Below, in pieces: positions 18,575 through 27,344 of a stretch of 64,000 nucleotides of DNA. Positions within the stretch are counted from its first letter, which is position 1. Every line of letters starts with the position of its first letter. Under the pieces are notes generated by a model. The model searched no databases, was not told the origin of the DNA, and was given only the letters and a program-made list of their open reading frames with translations. A program made the translations under genes and the position numbers. The DNA is taken from the NCBI GenBank assembly GCA_964368455.1, contig CAYJAZ010000005.1:62001-126000 (forward strand). The letters run 5' to 3'. The stretch is from CAYJAZ01 sp964368455 (lineage in GTDB: Bacteria > Desulfobacterota > Desulfovibrionia > Desulfovibrionales > Desulfovibrionaceae).

Positions 18575-20365
18575 CTATGACAATTTAATTCCAAAAGAAT
18601 GAGCCTTACGCACAACGCTTGATTGGCTGATTCCAAGCTTTTTTGCGGCTTTATAACTACTTCCCTCTTGGCTTAATGCTTCTAGAATCATTGCTCGCTC
18701 AAGTTCTTTTACAGCTTCATTTAGATTTTGGCTTTTTGGAATATGTTTTCTCGTTATTTCTTCATCATTCTTATTTGTAAGAAGAAATGGATGTATATCT
18801 TCAACTGTGATAATGCTTTTTTCTGTCATAGCCGCAAAATATTCAATCGCACCACGCAGTTCACGCACATTTCCCGGCCAATTGTATGCTGTTAAATCCA
18901 TAAGGGCTTTTTTATGAAAATGCTTTACTGTGCCAAGTCTTTCGCAGGCTTTATGCAAAAAGATATTTGCAAGAAGTGCTATATCTTCAGTACGTTCACG
19001 TAAAGGTGGAATAAGTATATTTAGCATATTTAGTCTATAGTACAAATCTTTTCGAAAAGCATTTGCTTTTACTAGTTCTTCAAGAGATCTGTTTGTTGCA
19101 GCAATCACCCTTACATCTACACGGATTTGCTTATCGCCACCAACTTTATAAAAGGTATAATTATCAAGCACATGCAATAACTTTGATTGAGAAGTAAGCG
19201 GCAGTTCTGCTATTTCATCTAAGAATAAAGTACCATTATCAGCAAGCTCAAAATATCCTTTCTTGCCTCCTTGACTAGCACCTGTAAAAGATCCTTTTTC
19301 GTAGCCAAAAAGCTCTGAATCTATTAGACTTTCTGGAATAGCTGCACAATTTATTACTATAAATGGTTTGTCTTTTCTTTGACTGTTTTCATGTATGAAA
19401 GAAGCAGCCACTGTTTTGCCTGTACCAGTTTCTCCTGTTAAAAGTAGAGCTGAAGATGATTTTGCGACTTTTTTTAATGACTGTAGATGTTCACGAAAGA
19501 GCACACTTTTTCCAGTAAATACAACATCATCAGTTCTTTCTTTGCCCAATGAATTTTGCATTATTTCTACTTCTTTTTCAAGCAAGACATTTTGAATTTT
19601 TTCAAGCTCTGTTAAATCTCTGATAACCCCTACAACACTTCTTACATTGCCCTTTTCGTCAAGAATAGGAGTGCTTGTATTTAAACATCTTTTCCCATTG
19701 TGGTAATCGTCAAATTCGCTCACTACTTTTTTTGATTTTAACGCTTTTAAAGTAACGCTTTTTTCAAAATCACCCTTAAGTAATGGCACAGTAACATGTT
19801 TACCTATAACATCTTTTGCATTGATATTTGCTATACGTTTCAAGGCTTTATTTACATGCTGCGTAATACCGTTTCCATCGATAATCCACACGCCGTCGTG
19901 TATGGAATTCAAGACAATTTCAAGCTCATTTAAAATCAAATCATCATCTATCTCGGCTGATGTCATAGTTGATGCATCAAGAGCTTCTAATATTTCAGTC
20001 CAAGAAAAAACATACAATTTCTCTGCATCGTCTAAATTTAATGCACTATTATCAAGTATATTAAAAAAAACACGGATTAATTTATCATTAAACCGTATTT
20101 CAATATTTTCTTCGCATAAAACATGTATTTTCTCAGAATGTAAATCTTTTTGCGACAGGCCAATGCTTTCACATAGAGCAAATAAAAAACTATTTAAAGC
20201 TGAGCTTTGCGTTGATTTTGTTGCTTTTAATCCAAAAAAAGGAAGGCAATTTGGAGTATAAACCAAGACTGAATTATCTTTTACTGAAAAGACACAAGAA
20301 AAAACATTTTCTGGCAAGCAATTTAAGTAATTTTCTAAGGTAGTGACTATTGTTTTTTTCTTCAT
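18575..20365 (-). CDS. PAS-containing sigma-54-dependent transcriptional activator
   Basis: 596 residues. An N-terminal region without a family I recognise (1-145) is followed by a PAS sensor domain (about 148-260, VLNSIHDGVWIIDGNG), an AAA+ sigma-54 interaction domain (about 290-520) and a Fis-type helix-turn-helix at the end (AAKKLGISQSSVVRKA). Walker A is GETGTGKT and Walker B is TLFLDE. The sigma-54 contact loop reads GSFTGA instead of GAFTGA. No response-regulator receiver is present, so it is controlled by ligand binding, not phosphorylation. It should switch on ald-tpa-mmsA and the divergent APC permease, both of which have sigma-54 promoters. No clear ribosome-binding site precedes the ATG. 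Two probable binding sites lie 42-100 bp upstream, so autoregulation is possible. Confidence 0.9.
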   Translation of the reverse strand: MKKKTIVTTLENYLNCLPENVFSCVFSVKDNSVLVYTPNCLPFFGLKATKSTQSSALNSFLFALCESIGLSQKDLHSEKIHVLCEENIEIRFNDKLIRVFFNILDNSALNLDDAEKLYVFSWTEILEALDASTMTSAEIDDDLILNELEIVLNSIHDGVWIIDGNGITQHVNKALKRIANINAKDVIGKHVTVPLLKGDFEKSVTLKALKSKKVVSEFDDYHNGKRCLNTSTPILDEKGNVRSVVGVIRDLTELEKIQNVLLEKEVEIMQNSLGKERTDDVVFTGKSVLFREHLQSLKKVAKSSSALLLTGETGTGKTVAASFIHENSQRKDKPFIVINCAAIPESLIDSELFGYEKGSFTGASQGGKKGYFELADNGTLFLDEIAELPLTSQSKLLHVLDNYTFYKVGGDKQIRVDVRVIAATNRSLEELVKANAFRKDLYYRLNMLNILIPPLRERTEDIALLANIFLHKACERLGTVKHFHKKALMDLTAYNWPGNVRELRGAIEYFAAMTEKSIITVEDIHPFLLTNKNDEEITRKHIPKSQNLNEAVKELERAMILEALSQEGSSYKAAKKLGISQSSVVRKAHSFGIKLS

Positions 20366-20406
20366 AATTTATACAATGGAGGCTTTCCGACAAGAGGTTA
20401 AAAAAT

Positions 20407-20465
20407 AAGTCTATTTTGCATTACTTTTTTATCAGAGTTTATAAAGCAAGTCATTTTTACATTAC
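20407..20465 (+). promoter_or_regulatory. Two probable enhancer sites (UAS copies 1 and 2)
   Basis: Copy 1 is AAGTCTATTTTGCATTAC (20407-20424) and copy 2 is AAGTCATTTTTACATTAC (20448-20465); their starts are 41 bp apart, about four helical turns. Copy 1 ends in a full AAGT...ACTT dyad. They lie about 290-345 bp upstream of the permease promoter, a workable enhancer distance, and just upstream of the regulator gene itself. Confidence 0.6.
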
Positions 20466-20751
20466 TCCGCTTATTTTTGCAAGCCTAAAATATCTCTTTA
20501 ATTCATTTTCACACTCTCAATCCTATTCTTATCTCTTCATATATTAAAGACATAGCAAATTTTTTTTGTTCTATATCTCCTTTTATTTACTAGCTTTTTC
20601 AGTTATTATATGTAGTTTTCTCATATTTTGCTAAACGAGCATAGGATAAAAAGCCTTTTACTGCATGAGATTCAAATGAATGTTTCAGTCAAATTGTGCT
20701 TATATAATGTTATAATGCCTACTTTCTGAGCGTAATTTTTATTCATAAATA

Positions 20752-20767
20752 TGGCATGCAACTTGCA
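20752..20767 (+). promoter_or_regulatory. Sigma-54 (-24/-12) promoter of the APC permease gene
   Basis: TGGCATGCAACTTGCA has GG and GC 10 bp apart and differs from the ald promoter only in the spacer. The permease ATG is 125 bp downstream. Confidence 0.88.
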
Positions 20768-20891
20768 CAGTATAGGAGATATAACGTTATATATGCTTTG
20801 CTACTTCTAATTTATAAACCAAATATTCTCTAATAAACATGTTTAATGGTATTATTGAGTTTAAAACGATTTCACAAATTCAGGAGAAATT

Positions 20892-22349
20892 ATGTCACAA
20901 CTAGAGAAAAAGCTTACGCAAGTTCAAGCTTTTGCTATTGCACTCGGCTCATTAGTAGGTTGGGGGTGTTTTGTACTTCCGGGAGATTTGTTCTTACCGC
21001 AAGCAGGTCCTATGGCTACTTTATTAGGATTTATCATTGGAGCAGTCCTCATTTCCTTTATTGTTGTTTGTTGTAGCTATATGAGTCGTTATGTACCTAA
21101 GGCAGGTGGTGCATTTACCTATACTTATGTTGGCTTTGGACCAACGCATGCCTTTATATGTGGCTGGGTTCTCGCTTTGGGATATATTGCCATTGTTATG
21201 ATTGATATTGCCGCCATGGCATTGATTTTCCGTTTTCTTTTTCCTGGGGTTCTTGAATTTGGAAAGCTGTATTCCATAGCAGGATGGGATGTCTATACAG
21301 GCGAAGTCATTGTTATGGTTGTTTCTAATATTTTCTTTGGATATATGAATTATCGCGGCATTGAATTTGTTGGTAAATTACAAGTAGTGCTTACTGTTAT
21401 GCTTATTGTTGGTATACTTGCTTTGTTTACTGGATCTATCACTATGGAAAGTGCAAGTTTTTCAAATCTCACTCCTTTATTTGCAGAACATCGTGCTCCT
21501 ATTCTTTCTATATTATCGATATTTGCTGTAACTCCATTTTTACTGAGCGGTGCAGAAACAATACTTCAAGCAACCGAAGAATTTGCCTTCCCTGTAAAAA
21601 GGGCTCGTCCAATCATGGTGTCTTCCATTTTTGTTGCTGTTGTCTTATATTGTATGGTTACTGTGGCTATATCTATTATTATGCCTTATCCTGAAATGCT
21701 TGCAATGATGAATGATATGCGTGCAGCTGGCGGAACAGCTTGGGCAGCAGGCGAAGTTGCTACCATAACTCTTGGTAAATACGGTTCTATAATTCTTGCT
21801 ATTGCTGTGCTTGGTGCAGTTTGCACAGGCACGAATGGATTTTTTATCGCTACTTCTCGCTTACTTTTAAGTATGGGACGTGGCAGAATTTTACCAAGTT
21901 GGATGGCAGATATTCATCCTAAATACCACACTCCACACAAGGCTATTCTCTTTACTACCTTAGTTGTTATGATAACACCTTTTGCTGGCCGTTCTGTTGT
22001 TGTTTGGATCACGGAAGTTTCTTCTATAGGCATTGGAATTGGTTTCTTGTATGCCTGCCTTACCATGCTACGTGTGATCAAACAAGCTGGTACTGAACGC
22101 GACAAGCTTTATGGCAGCATTTGTGGCTGGATTGGAGCAACTACCTCTATTGTTATTCTCGCACTCTTGCTTATTCCAGGTTCTCCTGCATTTATTAGTG
22201 AACCATCTCGTTGGGCTTGTGTAGTGTGGGTAATTATGGGTATTATATTCTTCAATGTAAGCCGTAAGGAACGTATGGGACTTTCTGAAATAGAAATTCG
22301 CACACACTTACTCGGCAGCTCTGATATTCCTGTATTCTTCAATAAATAA
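20892..22349 (+). CDS. APC-family amino acid permease
   Basis: 485 residues with about 12 hydrophobic segments. The N-terminus ALGSLVGWGCFVLPG is the unwound TM1 substrate-binding motif of the amino acid-polyamine-organocation family, followed by PKAGGAFTY in TM3. It sits in the inner membrane and imports an amino acid. Its sigma-54 promoter is nearly the same as that of the ald-tpa-mmsA operon and it lies on the other side of the shared activator gene, so the likely substrate is the one broken down by that operon (beta-alanine, taurine or a related omega-amino acid). The ATG has AGGAGA upstream. A 13-bp terminator stem follows. Confidence 0.88.
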   Translation: MSQLEKKLTQVQAFAIALGSLVGWGCFVLPGDLFLPQAGPMATLLGFIIGAVLISFIVVCCSYMSRYVPKAGGAFTYTYVGFGPTHAFICGWVLALGYIAIVMIDIAAMALIFRFLFPGVLEFGKLYSIAGWDVYTGEVIVMVVSNIFFGYMNYRGIEFVGKLQVVLTVMLIVGILALFTGSITMESASFSNLTPLFAEHRAPILSILSIFAVTPFLLSGAETILQATEEFAFPVKRARPIMVSSIFVAVVLYCMVTVAISIIMPYPEMLAMMNDMRAAGGTAWAAGEVATITLGKYGSIILAIAVLGAVCTGTNGFFIATSRLLLSMGRGRILPSWMADIHPKYHTPHKAILFTTLVVMITPFAGRSVVVWITEVSSIGIGIGFLYACLTMLRVIKQAGTERDKLYGSICGWIGATTSIVILALLLIPGSPAFISEPSRWACVVWVIMGIIFFNVSRKERMGLSEIEIRTHLLGSSDIPVFFNK

Positions 22350-22385
22350 ATTCAAAAACATAGTCTAATAACATTCTACAAAACT

Positions 22386-22418
22386 AAAGGGGAAAGAGCT
22401 ATTAACTCTTTCCCCTTT
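22386..22418. terminator. Bidirectional rho-independent terminator
   Basis: Perfect 13-bp stem (AAAGGGGAAAGAG with CTCTTTCCCCTTT), 7-nt loop, between the convergent permease and MsrA-like genes. Confidence 0.88.
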
Positions 22419-22462
22419 CTTTTGCAAATATATAAATAACAATTCTCTTTGTAAAAAAACAC

Positions 22463-22966
22463 TTATTTATTTTTATATTTTGTCAATAAATCTTTAGGTA
22501 TGTGACAATAATCTTCTGGGCATCTGTCTAATCTATCTTGATGTTCTTCAGCAGATTTAACATAATTTGTAAGAGGAAGAATTTCAACCTTTATTTGTTC
22601 TCTATCTTCTCTTTTATTGATATATTCTAATGCCATATCTAAATGTTTTTGCTCTGTGCTATAAATACCTGTTCTGTATTTTTTGCCAACATCAATGCCT
22701 TGTTTATTTAAGCTGTAAGGATCTATAATTTCAAAGAAATAATCCATCAAGTCAGAAATAGCAAGAGAAGAAGCATCAAAAACAGTTTTCACACATTCAG
22801 CATAATCATCATAATCATTTGATAAAGTTTGAGATGTGCCATTAGCACGCCCAGCTTCTGTGAACACAACATGCGGCAAAGTTTTAATAAAGGCTTGCAC
22901 ACCCCATATACAACCGCCTGCTATGTAAATAGTTTCTAGATTTTTGTCTTCTTCTCTTATTTTCAT
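22463..22966 (-). CDS. msrA: MsrA-like peptide methionine sulfoxide reductase
   Basis: 167 residues, MsrA fold. The family reduces methionine-S-sulfoxide in proteins. The catalytic Cys is in GGCIWG, where most members have GGCFWG. DPYSLNKQGIDVGKKYRTGIY matches the family core, and AEEHQDRLDRCPEDYC near the end is close to the usual AEEYHQDYL region with two possible resolving cysteines. The usual GHAE motif is DYAE, so this is a divergent member and its activity is less certain. It follows the phosphate cotransporter gene by 36 bp on the same strand and may be cotranscribed with it. Confidence 0.75.
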   Translation of the reverse strand: MKIREEDKNLETIYIAGGCIWGVQAFIKTLPHVVFTEAGRANGTSQTLSNDYDDYAECVKTVFDASSLAISDLMDYFFEIIDPYSLNKQGIDVGKKYRTGIYSTEQKHLDMALEYINKREDREQIKVEILPLTNYVKSAEEHQDRLDRCPEDYCHIPKDLLTKYKNK

Positions 22967-23002
22967 AAATATAAAACCTAATAAAGTAATTAGTTACAAA
23001 AT

Positions 23003-24616
23003 TTATTCATTAACAACTAATCTGCTTGAACGATAAGCGATACTTTCAAGAGCTCTGATTGAATCGATAAAAACTCTTTCAGCTTGCGGATCTTGTGAAC
23101 CATTTGAAACTTCAAGCACAGCACTTGTACTGAAAACAACTTCTTTTTTACGTATTTTCTTAACAAGTTCCAATATTTCTTTTGTTATTTTATCGTCTTC
23201 TTCTTCTGCAACGCCAGTTGCTCCTTGTCTTGTGAACAAAGAATAACTCAATTCAAAAGCCCTACGTGCGTCTAAGAACATTTTATGCAATTCTTCTAAA
23301 AGTGCTGGAGAGAAATCTTGCTTTGAAGAGGTTCTAAAGTTATAAAATTCAATAAGATTACTTGCTTCGTCGCCTATACGTTCAAAATCGTTTGCTGATG
23401 CTGTGTATCTATACACTTCTGCCAAAACTTCTTCTGGTAGAGAAGTTTGCACAATATGCGAAGCGTATTGAGTTATATCACGTGTAAGATCATCTAGTTT
23501 TTCTTCGCCTGAAAGCACTGTATCGATTTTCTTGACATTATCACTAAAAAACACATCTTCAAGGGCATTTAATTGCTTAAGCGTAACCTTTGCCATGTGA
23601 TCACATTCATTTTTCAGGGCAGAAACAGCAACAATTGGCGAAGCCTTTAACAAGAGAGGATCTAGATAACGTGCGCCTGACTTAGATTTCTTCTGTTCAT
23701 CTGGTATAACTTTTCTGATAAGTCTGGTGAAAGGACCAGCAAATGGTAAGAATAATAAAGTATTACAAATATTAAATAAAGTGTGTGCATTTGCTATTTG
23801 GTGCGTAACGCTGTCAGCTGTTTGCTGAATAAGTGGTACATACAGAGGCAAGAATGGTAAGAAGATAGCAACACCAATGAGGTTAAAGCAAACGTGGGCA
23901 GCACTTGCTTGTTTTGCAGATCGAGTAGTTCCAATAGCAGCAAGCATGGCTGTTATTGTTGTGCCTATATTATCACCCAGAATAATAGGAATAGCCGCCT
24001 CAATAGGCAATAAACCTTGAGCTCCTAGTGCAATTGTGAGGCCAACTGTAGCCGAGCTTGACTGCACAAGCAAGGTAAGGCCTGTTCCTGCAAGCACGCC
24101 AAGAATTGGATTATGTGCAAACATGAGGAAGATATCTTTCCTGTCTCTCAAAAATGCCATAGCACTTTCCATGGTTTGCATACCAATAAATAAAAGCCCA
24201 AAGGCCATAATGCCCGAGCCAAGATATTTTTTATTTTGCGAAGTAGAGAGCAATTGCAATAATACGCCCACTATAACAAACAAATAGGCAAAATCTTTCA
24301 CTTTAAAAGCTACGATTTGCCCAGTTATTGTTGTGCCTATATTTGCACCCATGATAACGCCAACAGCTTGTTTCAACGTCATTAATCCAGCATCCACGAA
24401 ACTTACCGTCATTACAGTTGTCGCTGAGCTTGATTGAAGCAAGACTGTGACAAATGTTCCAACAATAACGCCAAGTAGTGGTGTTTTTGTGAGTGCAGCG
24501 ATCAAAGATCTTAATTTATTACCTGCCAGTGATTGTAAAGATTCACTGATTAATTTGATGGCGAATAAGAAAATACCAACACCACCAAGAAGTTGCATAA
24601 GCGTTTGAAGGGACAT
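23003..24616 (-). CDS. Na/Pi-cotransporter family protein with PhoU-like domain
   Basis: 537 residues. The N-terminal about 310 residues form two inverted membrane repeats of the PF02690 family, each with the QSSSA motif (LLQSSSATTVMTV and LLVQSSSATVGLTI) that lines the ion and phosphate path. The C-terminal about 200 residues form PhoU-like helices (NDFERIGDEASNLIEF). It should move phosphate across the inner membrane with sodium; several relatives are exporters or exchange phosphate at high cell levels, so direction is not certain. A four-half-site PHO box lies 61 bp upstream of the ATG, so expression probably rises on phosphate starvation, which favours uptake. GGAGC precedes the ATG. Confidence 0.9.
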   Translation of the reverse strand: MSLQTLMQLLGGVGIFLFAIKLISESLQSLAGNKLRSLIAALTKTPLLGVIVGTFVTVLLQSSSATTVMTVSFVDAGLMTLKQAVGVIMGANIGTTITGQIVAFKVKDFAYLFVIVGVLLQLLSTSQNKKYLGSGIMAFGLLFIGMQTMESAMAFLRDRKDIFLMFAHNPILGVLAGTGLTLLVQSSSATVGLTIALGAQGLLPIEAAIPIILGDNIGTTITAMLAAIGTTRSAKQASAAHVCFNLIGVAIFLPFLPLYVPLIQQTADSVTHQIANAHTLFNICNTLLFLPFAGPFTRLIRKVIPDEQKKSKSGARYLDPLLLKASPIVAVSALKNECDHMAKVTLKQLNALEDVFFSDNVKKIDTVLSGEEKLDDLTRDITQYASHIVQTSLPEEVLAEVYRYTASANDFERIGDEASNLIEFYNFRTSSKQDFSPALLEELHKMFLDARRAFELSYSLFTRQGATGVAEEEDDKITKEILELVKKIRKKEVVFSTSAVLEVSNGSQDPQAERVFIDSIRALESIAYRSSRLVVNE

Positions 24617-24676
24617 GGAAGCTCCAAAAAAATCATATTATCAGATACTTATCATATTGAGAAATATCCTATTTTA

Positions 24677-24720
24677 CTTTGTTACAAGTACGTGACAAAG
24701 CTGTGACACATTTGTAACAA
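24677..24720 (-). promoter_or_regulatory. PHO box (four PhoB half-sites)
   Basis: Reading the minus strand, four 7-bp half-sites (TTGTTAC, GTGTCAC, TTGTCAC, TTGTAAC) are each separated by exactly 4 bp, the 11-bp rhythm of PhoB sites (consensus CTGTCAT plus 4). TAGGAT-like -10 sequence follows. It lies directly upstream of the phosphate cotransporter gene. Confidence 0.8.
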
Positions 24721-24852
24721 AAAGCAAAAAATCTTTCAATAAATTTTTTTTATTTTTTTCCGATTTGTTTATCCATATTTTGATTTTTTTAGCAATTCTA
24801 CAATAGTATATAAATAATTTTTAAATATCTTCCTTTTGCATTTTCTATTTTC

Positions 24853-24903
24853 AAAAAAAACACGCTTTTTATTTTTTTAATTTAATAAAAATAAAAAAGC
24901 GTG
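24853..24903 (-). terminator. Rho-independent terminator of the csoR-ATPase operon
   Basis: AT-rich stem of about 16 bp closed by CACGC/GCGTG, with a run of eight T on the minus strand. It lies 30 bp after the ATPase stop. The remaining 24617-24852 stretch holds the PHO box and otherwise plain AT-rich DNA. Confidence 0.8.
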
Positions 24904-24932
24904 CTTTATAAGAAAAGTTATTTCAATTCATT

Positions 24933-26855
24933 CTAATTTATCTTTTTTTCATACAATCTAGCCGCATTGAGCACAACAATAACTGAACCAGCATTATGCA
25001 CTAAAGCACCTGTTGCAGGATTAAGAAGCCCCATGACAGAAAGAATAATAGCTCCGAAATTAATAATCATTGATAAGGTGATATTAAATTTTATAGAAAA
25101 AATTGTCGCCAATGAGAGCTTTTTGAGATATGAAATCTTTGTTAAATCATCACCCATAATCGCAATATCAGCCGCATCAATTGCTATATCACTACCCATT
25201 GTTCCCATTGCTAGGCCTACATGTGCTGTTTTTAATGCAGGAGCGTCGTTCACACCATCGCCAACCATACAAATGATATCGCCTTGTGCACTCAGATTTT
25301 GAATAACTTCAACCTTATTTTCTGGAAGCAATGAAGAATAAACATTTGTTATTCCAACAAGTTGTGAAACAAACTTTGCTGATTTTTCATTATCTCCTGT
25401 AAGTAAAACAGTTTTTTCGATTTGAGCACTTGCTAATGCTCCTATAGCTTCTTTTGAAGAGGCTTTTATACTGTCGCTCAATGCTATCACGCCCAAATAT
25501 TTTTCTTTATCAGCAACAATAACAATAGCTTTACCCTCTTCACGAAAAGACGATATTATTTTTTCGATTTCTGCTGAAATCTTTTTATTTTGTGCTTCTT
25601 CAATAAGAGCTTCGTTGCCGCAATAAATTATTTCGCCATCAACAGTTGATATCACACCCTTTCCAGCTGACATAGCAAAGAATTTACTTTCTATTTGTGC
25701 AACTTTCTTTTCTTTTGCATAAAGCATAATTGATTTACCAATAGGATGCTCTGATCTACTTTCTACTGATGCCACTAAAGATATAAATTTTTCTTCGTCT
25801 TTATCTTCATCACCAGCAAGGACAACAATGTCGCTCACGCTTAATTTACCATGCGTAAGTGTTCCTGTTTTGTCAAAAGCAAGAGTATTTACTTGCCCCA
25901 TTTTTTCAAGAGCTTCGCCAGATTTTATAAGCACACCATTCTTTGTCGCTTGGCCAATTGCCGCCATAATTGAAGTTGGAGTTGCAAGAGCAAGAGCACA
26001 AGGGCAAAAAACAACTAAAACCGTCACAGCTCTAATCAAAGCAGCATCGTGGTTTTCCATGACAAAGTTGAAGAAACAATATGTAATAATAGCAATAACA
26101 CAAGCCGTTGGCACTAAGAAAGCAGCCCATTTATCTACTATTTTCTGTGTTGGAGCTTTATTACTTTCTGCTTCTTCCACCAATTTAATCATTTTTTGCA
26201 AAGAAGAATTATTAAAAGATTTTGTCACCTTCATATCAACAGAACCAAAGCAATTTATCGTGCCCGTATACACTTCGTCATCTTCTTGCTTATCCACAGG
26301 AAGAGATTCGCCTGTCATAATGGATTGATCCACAGTTGTATTACCAGAAATAATCACACCATCTGCGGCAAATGCTTCGCCAGGAAAAATTCTAAGTGTA
26401 TCATTTATCTGAACTTGTTCTGCTGAAATACTTTCTTCTTCAATCTTGCCATCAGCAAGTTTAATAATTCTTCTTGCTGTGTTTGGGACAAGATTCAATA
26501 AAGAAGTGATTCCCTTTTTTGCCTTTTCAACAGTACGATCTTCAAGCCATTCACCAATTGCCATAATAAAGGCAACTTCGCCAGCAGCAAAAACATCGCC
26601 AATATAAACAGCTGCAATCATTGCAATAGTTATAAGCAGAGGCGAAGTTATACGCATTTGTGCTGTATTGTGCACGGCATGATAAGCAAGAGGTGTGCCT
26701 GAAATTATCAAAGAAGCCCAAGCTGGATTAATTATAAATTCAAAGCTTCCACCCGCCATAGGAACAATATATTCCACTATAAAGCTTGCAAGTAAGAAAA
26801 TACCAGAAATACAAAGCATAGGTATTGAATTGAGAAAAGATAAGAGACGATCCAT
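24933..26855 (-). CDS. P1B-type heavy-metal transporting ATPase without N-terminal metal-binding domain
   Basis: 640 residues from the ATG at 26855; the upstream GTG at 26864 is too close to the AAAGGG site. Motifs: TGES, the transmembrane CPC (FCPCALALATP), the phosphorylation site DKTGTLT, SEHP for nucleotide binding, and GDGVNDAPAL. No CxxC heavy-metal-associated domain precedes the first membrane helix, so it is shorter than CopA or ZntA. The last membrane helices carry HNAGSVIVVLNAARL, as in CtpC-type and related exporters rather than the copper-type MxxSS motif. It probably exports a metal ion from the cytoplasm; copper, manganese, cobalt or zinc cannot be told apart here. It is cotranscribed with a CsoR-family repressor (12-bp gap). 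Confidence 0.88.
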   Translation of the reverse strand: MDRLLSFLNSIPMLCISGIFLLASFIVEYIVPMAGGSFEFIINPAWASLIISGTPLAYHAVHNTAQMRITSPLLITIAMIAAVYIGDVFAAGEVAFIMAIGEWLEDRTVEKAKKGITSLLNLVPNTARRIIKLADGKIEEESISAEQVQINDTLRIFPGEAFAADGVIISGNTTVDQSIMTGESLPVDKQEDDEVYTGTINCFGSVDMKVTKSFNNSSLQKMIKLVEEAESNKAPTQKIVDKWAAFLVPTACVIAIITYCFFNFVMENHDAALIRAVTVLVVFCPCALALATPTSIMAAIGQATKNGVLIKSGEALEKMGQVNTLAFDKTGTLTHGKLSVSDIVVLAGDEDKDEEKFISLVASVESRSEHPIGKSIMLYAKEKKVAQIESKFFAMSAGKGVISTVDGEIIYCGNEALIEEAQNKKISAEIEKIISSFREEGKAIVIVADKEKYLGVIALSDSIKASSKEAIGALASAQIEKTVLLTGDNEKSAKFVSQLVGITNVYSSLLPENKVEVIQNLSAQGDIICMVGDGVNDAPALKTAHVGLAMGTMGSDIAIDAADIAIMGDDLTKISYLKKLSLATIFSIKFNITLSMIINFGAIILSVMGLLNPATGALVHNAGSVIVVLNAARLYEKKIN

Positions 26856-26867
26856 GTTTGCCACCCT

Positions 26868-27143
26868 TTAAATTGTTTTTGAAAATTGATTTAATGCAGA
26901 TATAAGCTTCTTTATTGTTTCTTCTTCTTGGCCATGCTTTATTCCATCAAGCACGCAATGATGCATATGTCCTTCAAGAATAATTTGACCTGTCTTATGC
27001 AAAGCTGACTTTACTGCACTGATTTGTATGAGAATATCCTCGCAAGCCTTATCCTCTTCAACCATTTTTGCTATGCCTCGCACTTGCCCTTCCACTTTAC
27101 GCAAACGTTTTTGAATTGCTTCAACATCCATACATTGCTTCAT
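26868..27143 (-). CDS. csoR: CsoR/RcnR-family metal-sensing repressor
   Basis: 91 residues from the ATG at 27143, chosen because AGGGGA lies just upstream and because a longer frame would run through the operator. It is an all-helical, tetrameric DNA-binding protein with no helix-turn-helix. The CsoR metal triad is visible: Cys in KACEDI, His and Cys in GHMHHC, matching the x-C-H-C fingerprint of copper(I)-sensing members. AIQKRLRKVEGQVRGIAKM is the family's DNA-contact region. Metal binding should release it from the palindrome at 27181-27197 and so induce itself and the ATPase. Formaldehyde- or nickel-sensing relatives have different fingerprints, though copper remains an inference. Confidence 0.88.
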   Translation of the reverse strand: MKQCMDVEAIQKRLRKVEGQVRGIAKMVEEDKACEDILIQISAVKSALHKTGQIILEGHMHHCVLDGIKHGQEEETIKKLISALNQFSKTI

Positions 27144-27180
27144 ATTTTCCCCTATTTGCATACAAAATTCTTCACAACTT

Positions 27181-27197
27181 ATACCCCTAAGGGGTAT
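27181..27197. promoter_or_regulatory. CsoR-type operator
   Basis: Perfect palindrome ATACCCCTAAGGGGTAT, 38 bp upstream of the csoR ATG. A GC stretch flanked by AT is the usual site for the CsoR/FrmR family, and it stands out in this AT-rich DNA. Confidence 0.8.
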
Positions 27198-27344
27198 AAG
27201 GTATAAAAACATCAGACTATAAAAAAGTCAAGCAAAATTAAAATAAATTTTCCCTAAAAAACACATTCTTACTTTTCTTGACTTTAGCTCTCTTTCATTG
27301 CATTCTTTCTACAAATATATAAATTTTTTAAAAACAGGAAAATA

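Larger units (their letters stand above)
20366..20891. other. 526-bp divergent control region between activator and permease genes
   Basis: AT-rich, no gene seen. It holds two probable activator sites near the regulator end, a sigma-54 promoter near the permease end, and a 125-nt permease leader. A partial third activator-like element (ATTTTTGCA) occurs near 20474-20483. Confidence 0.6.
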
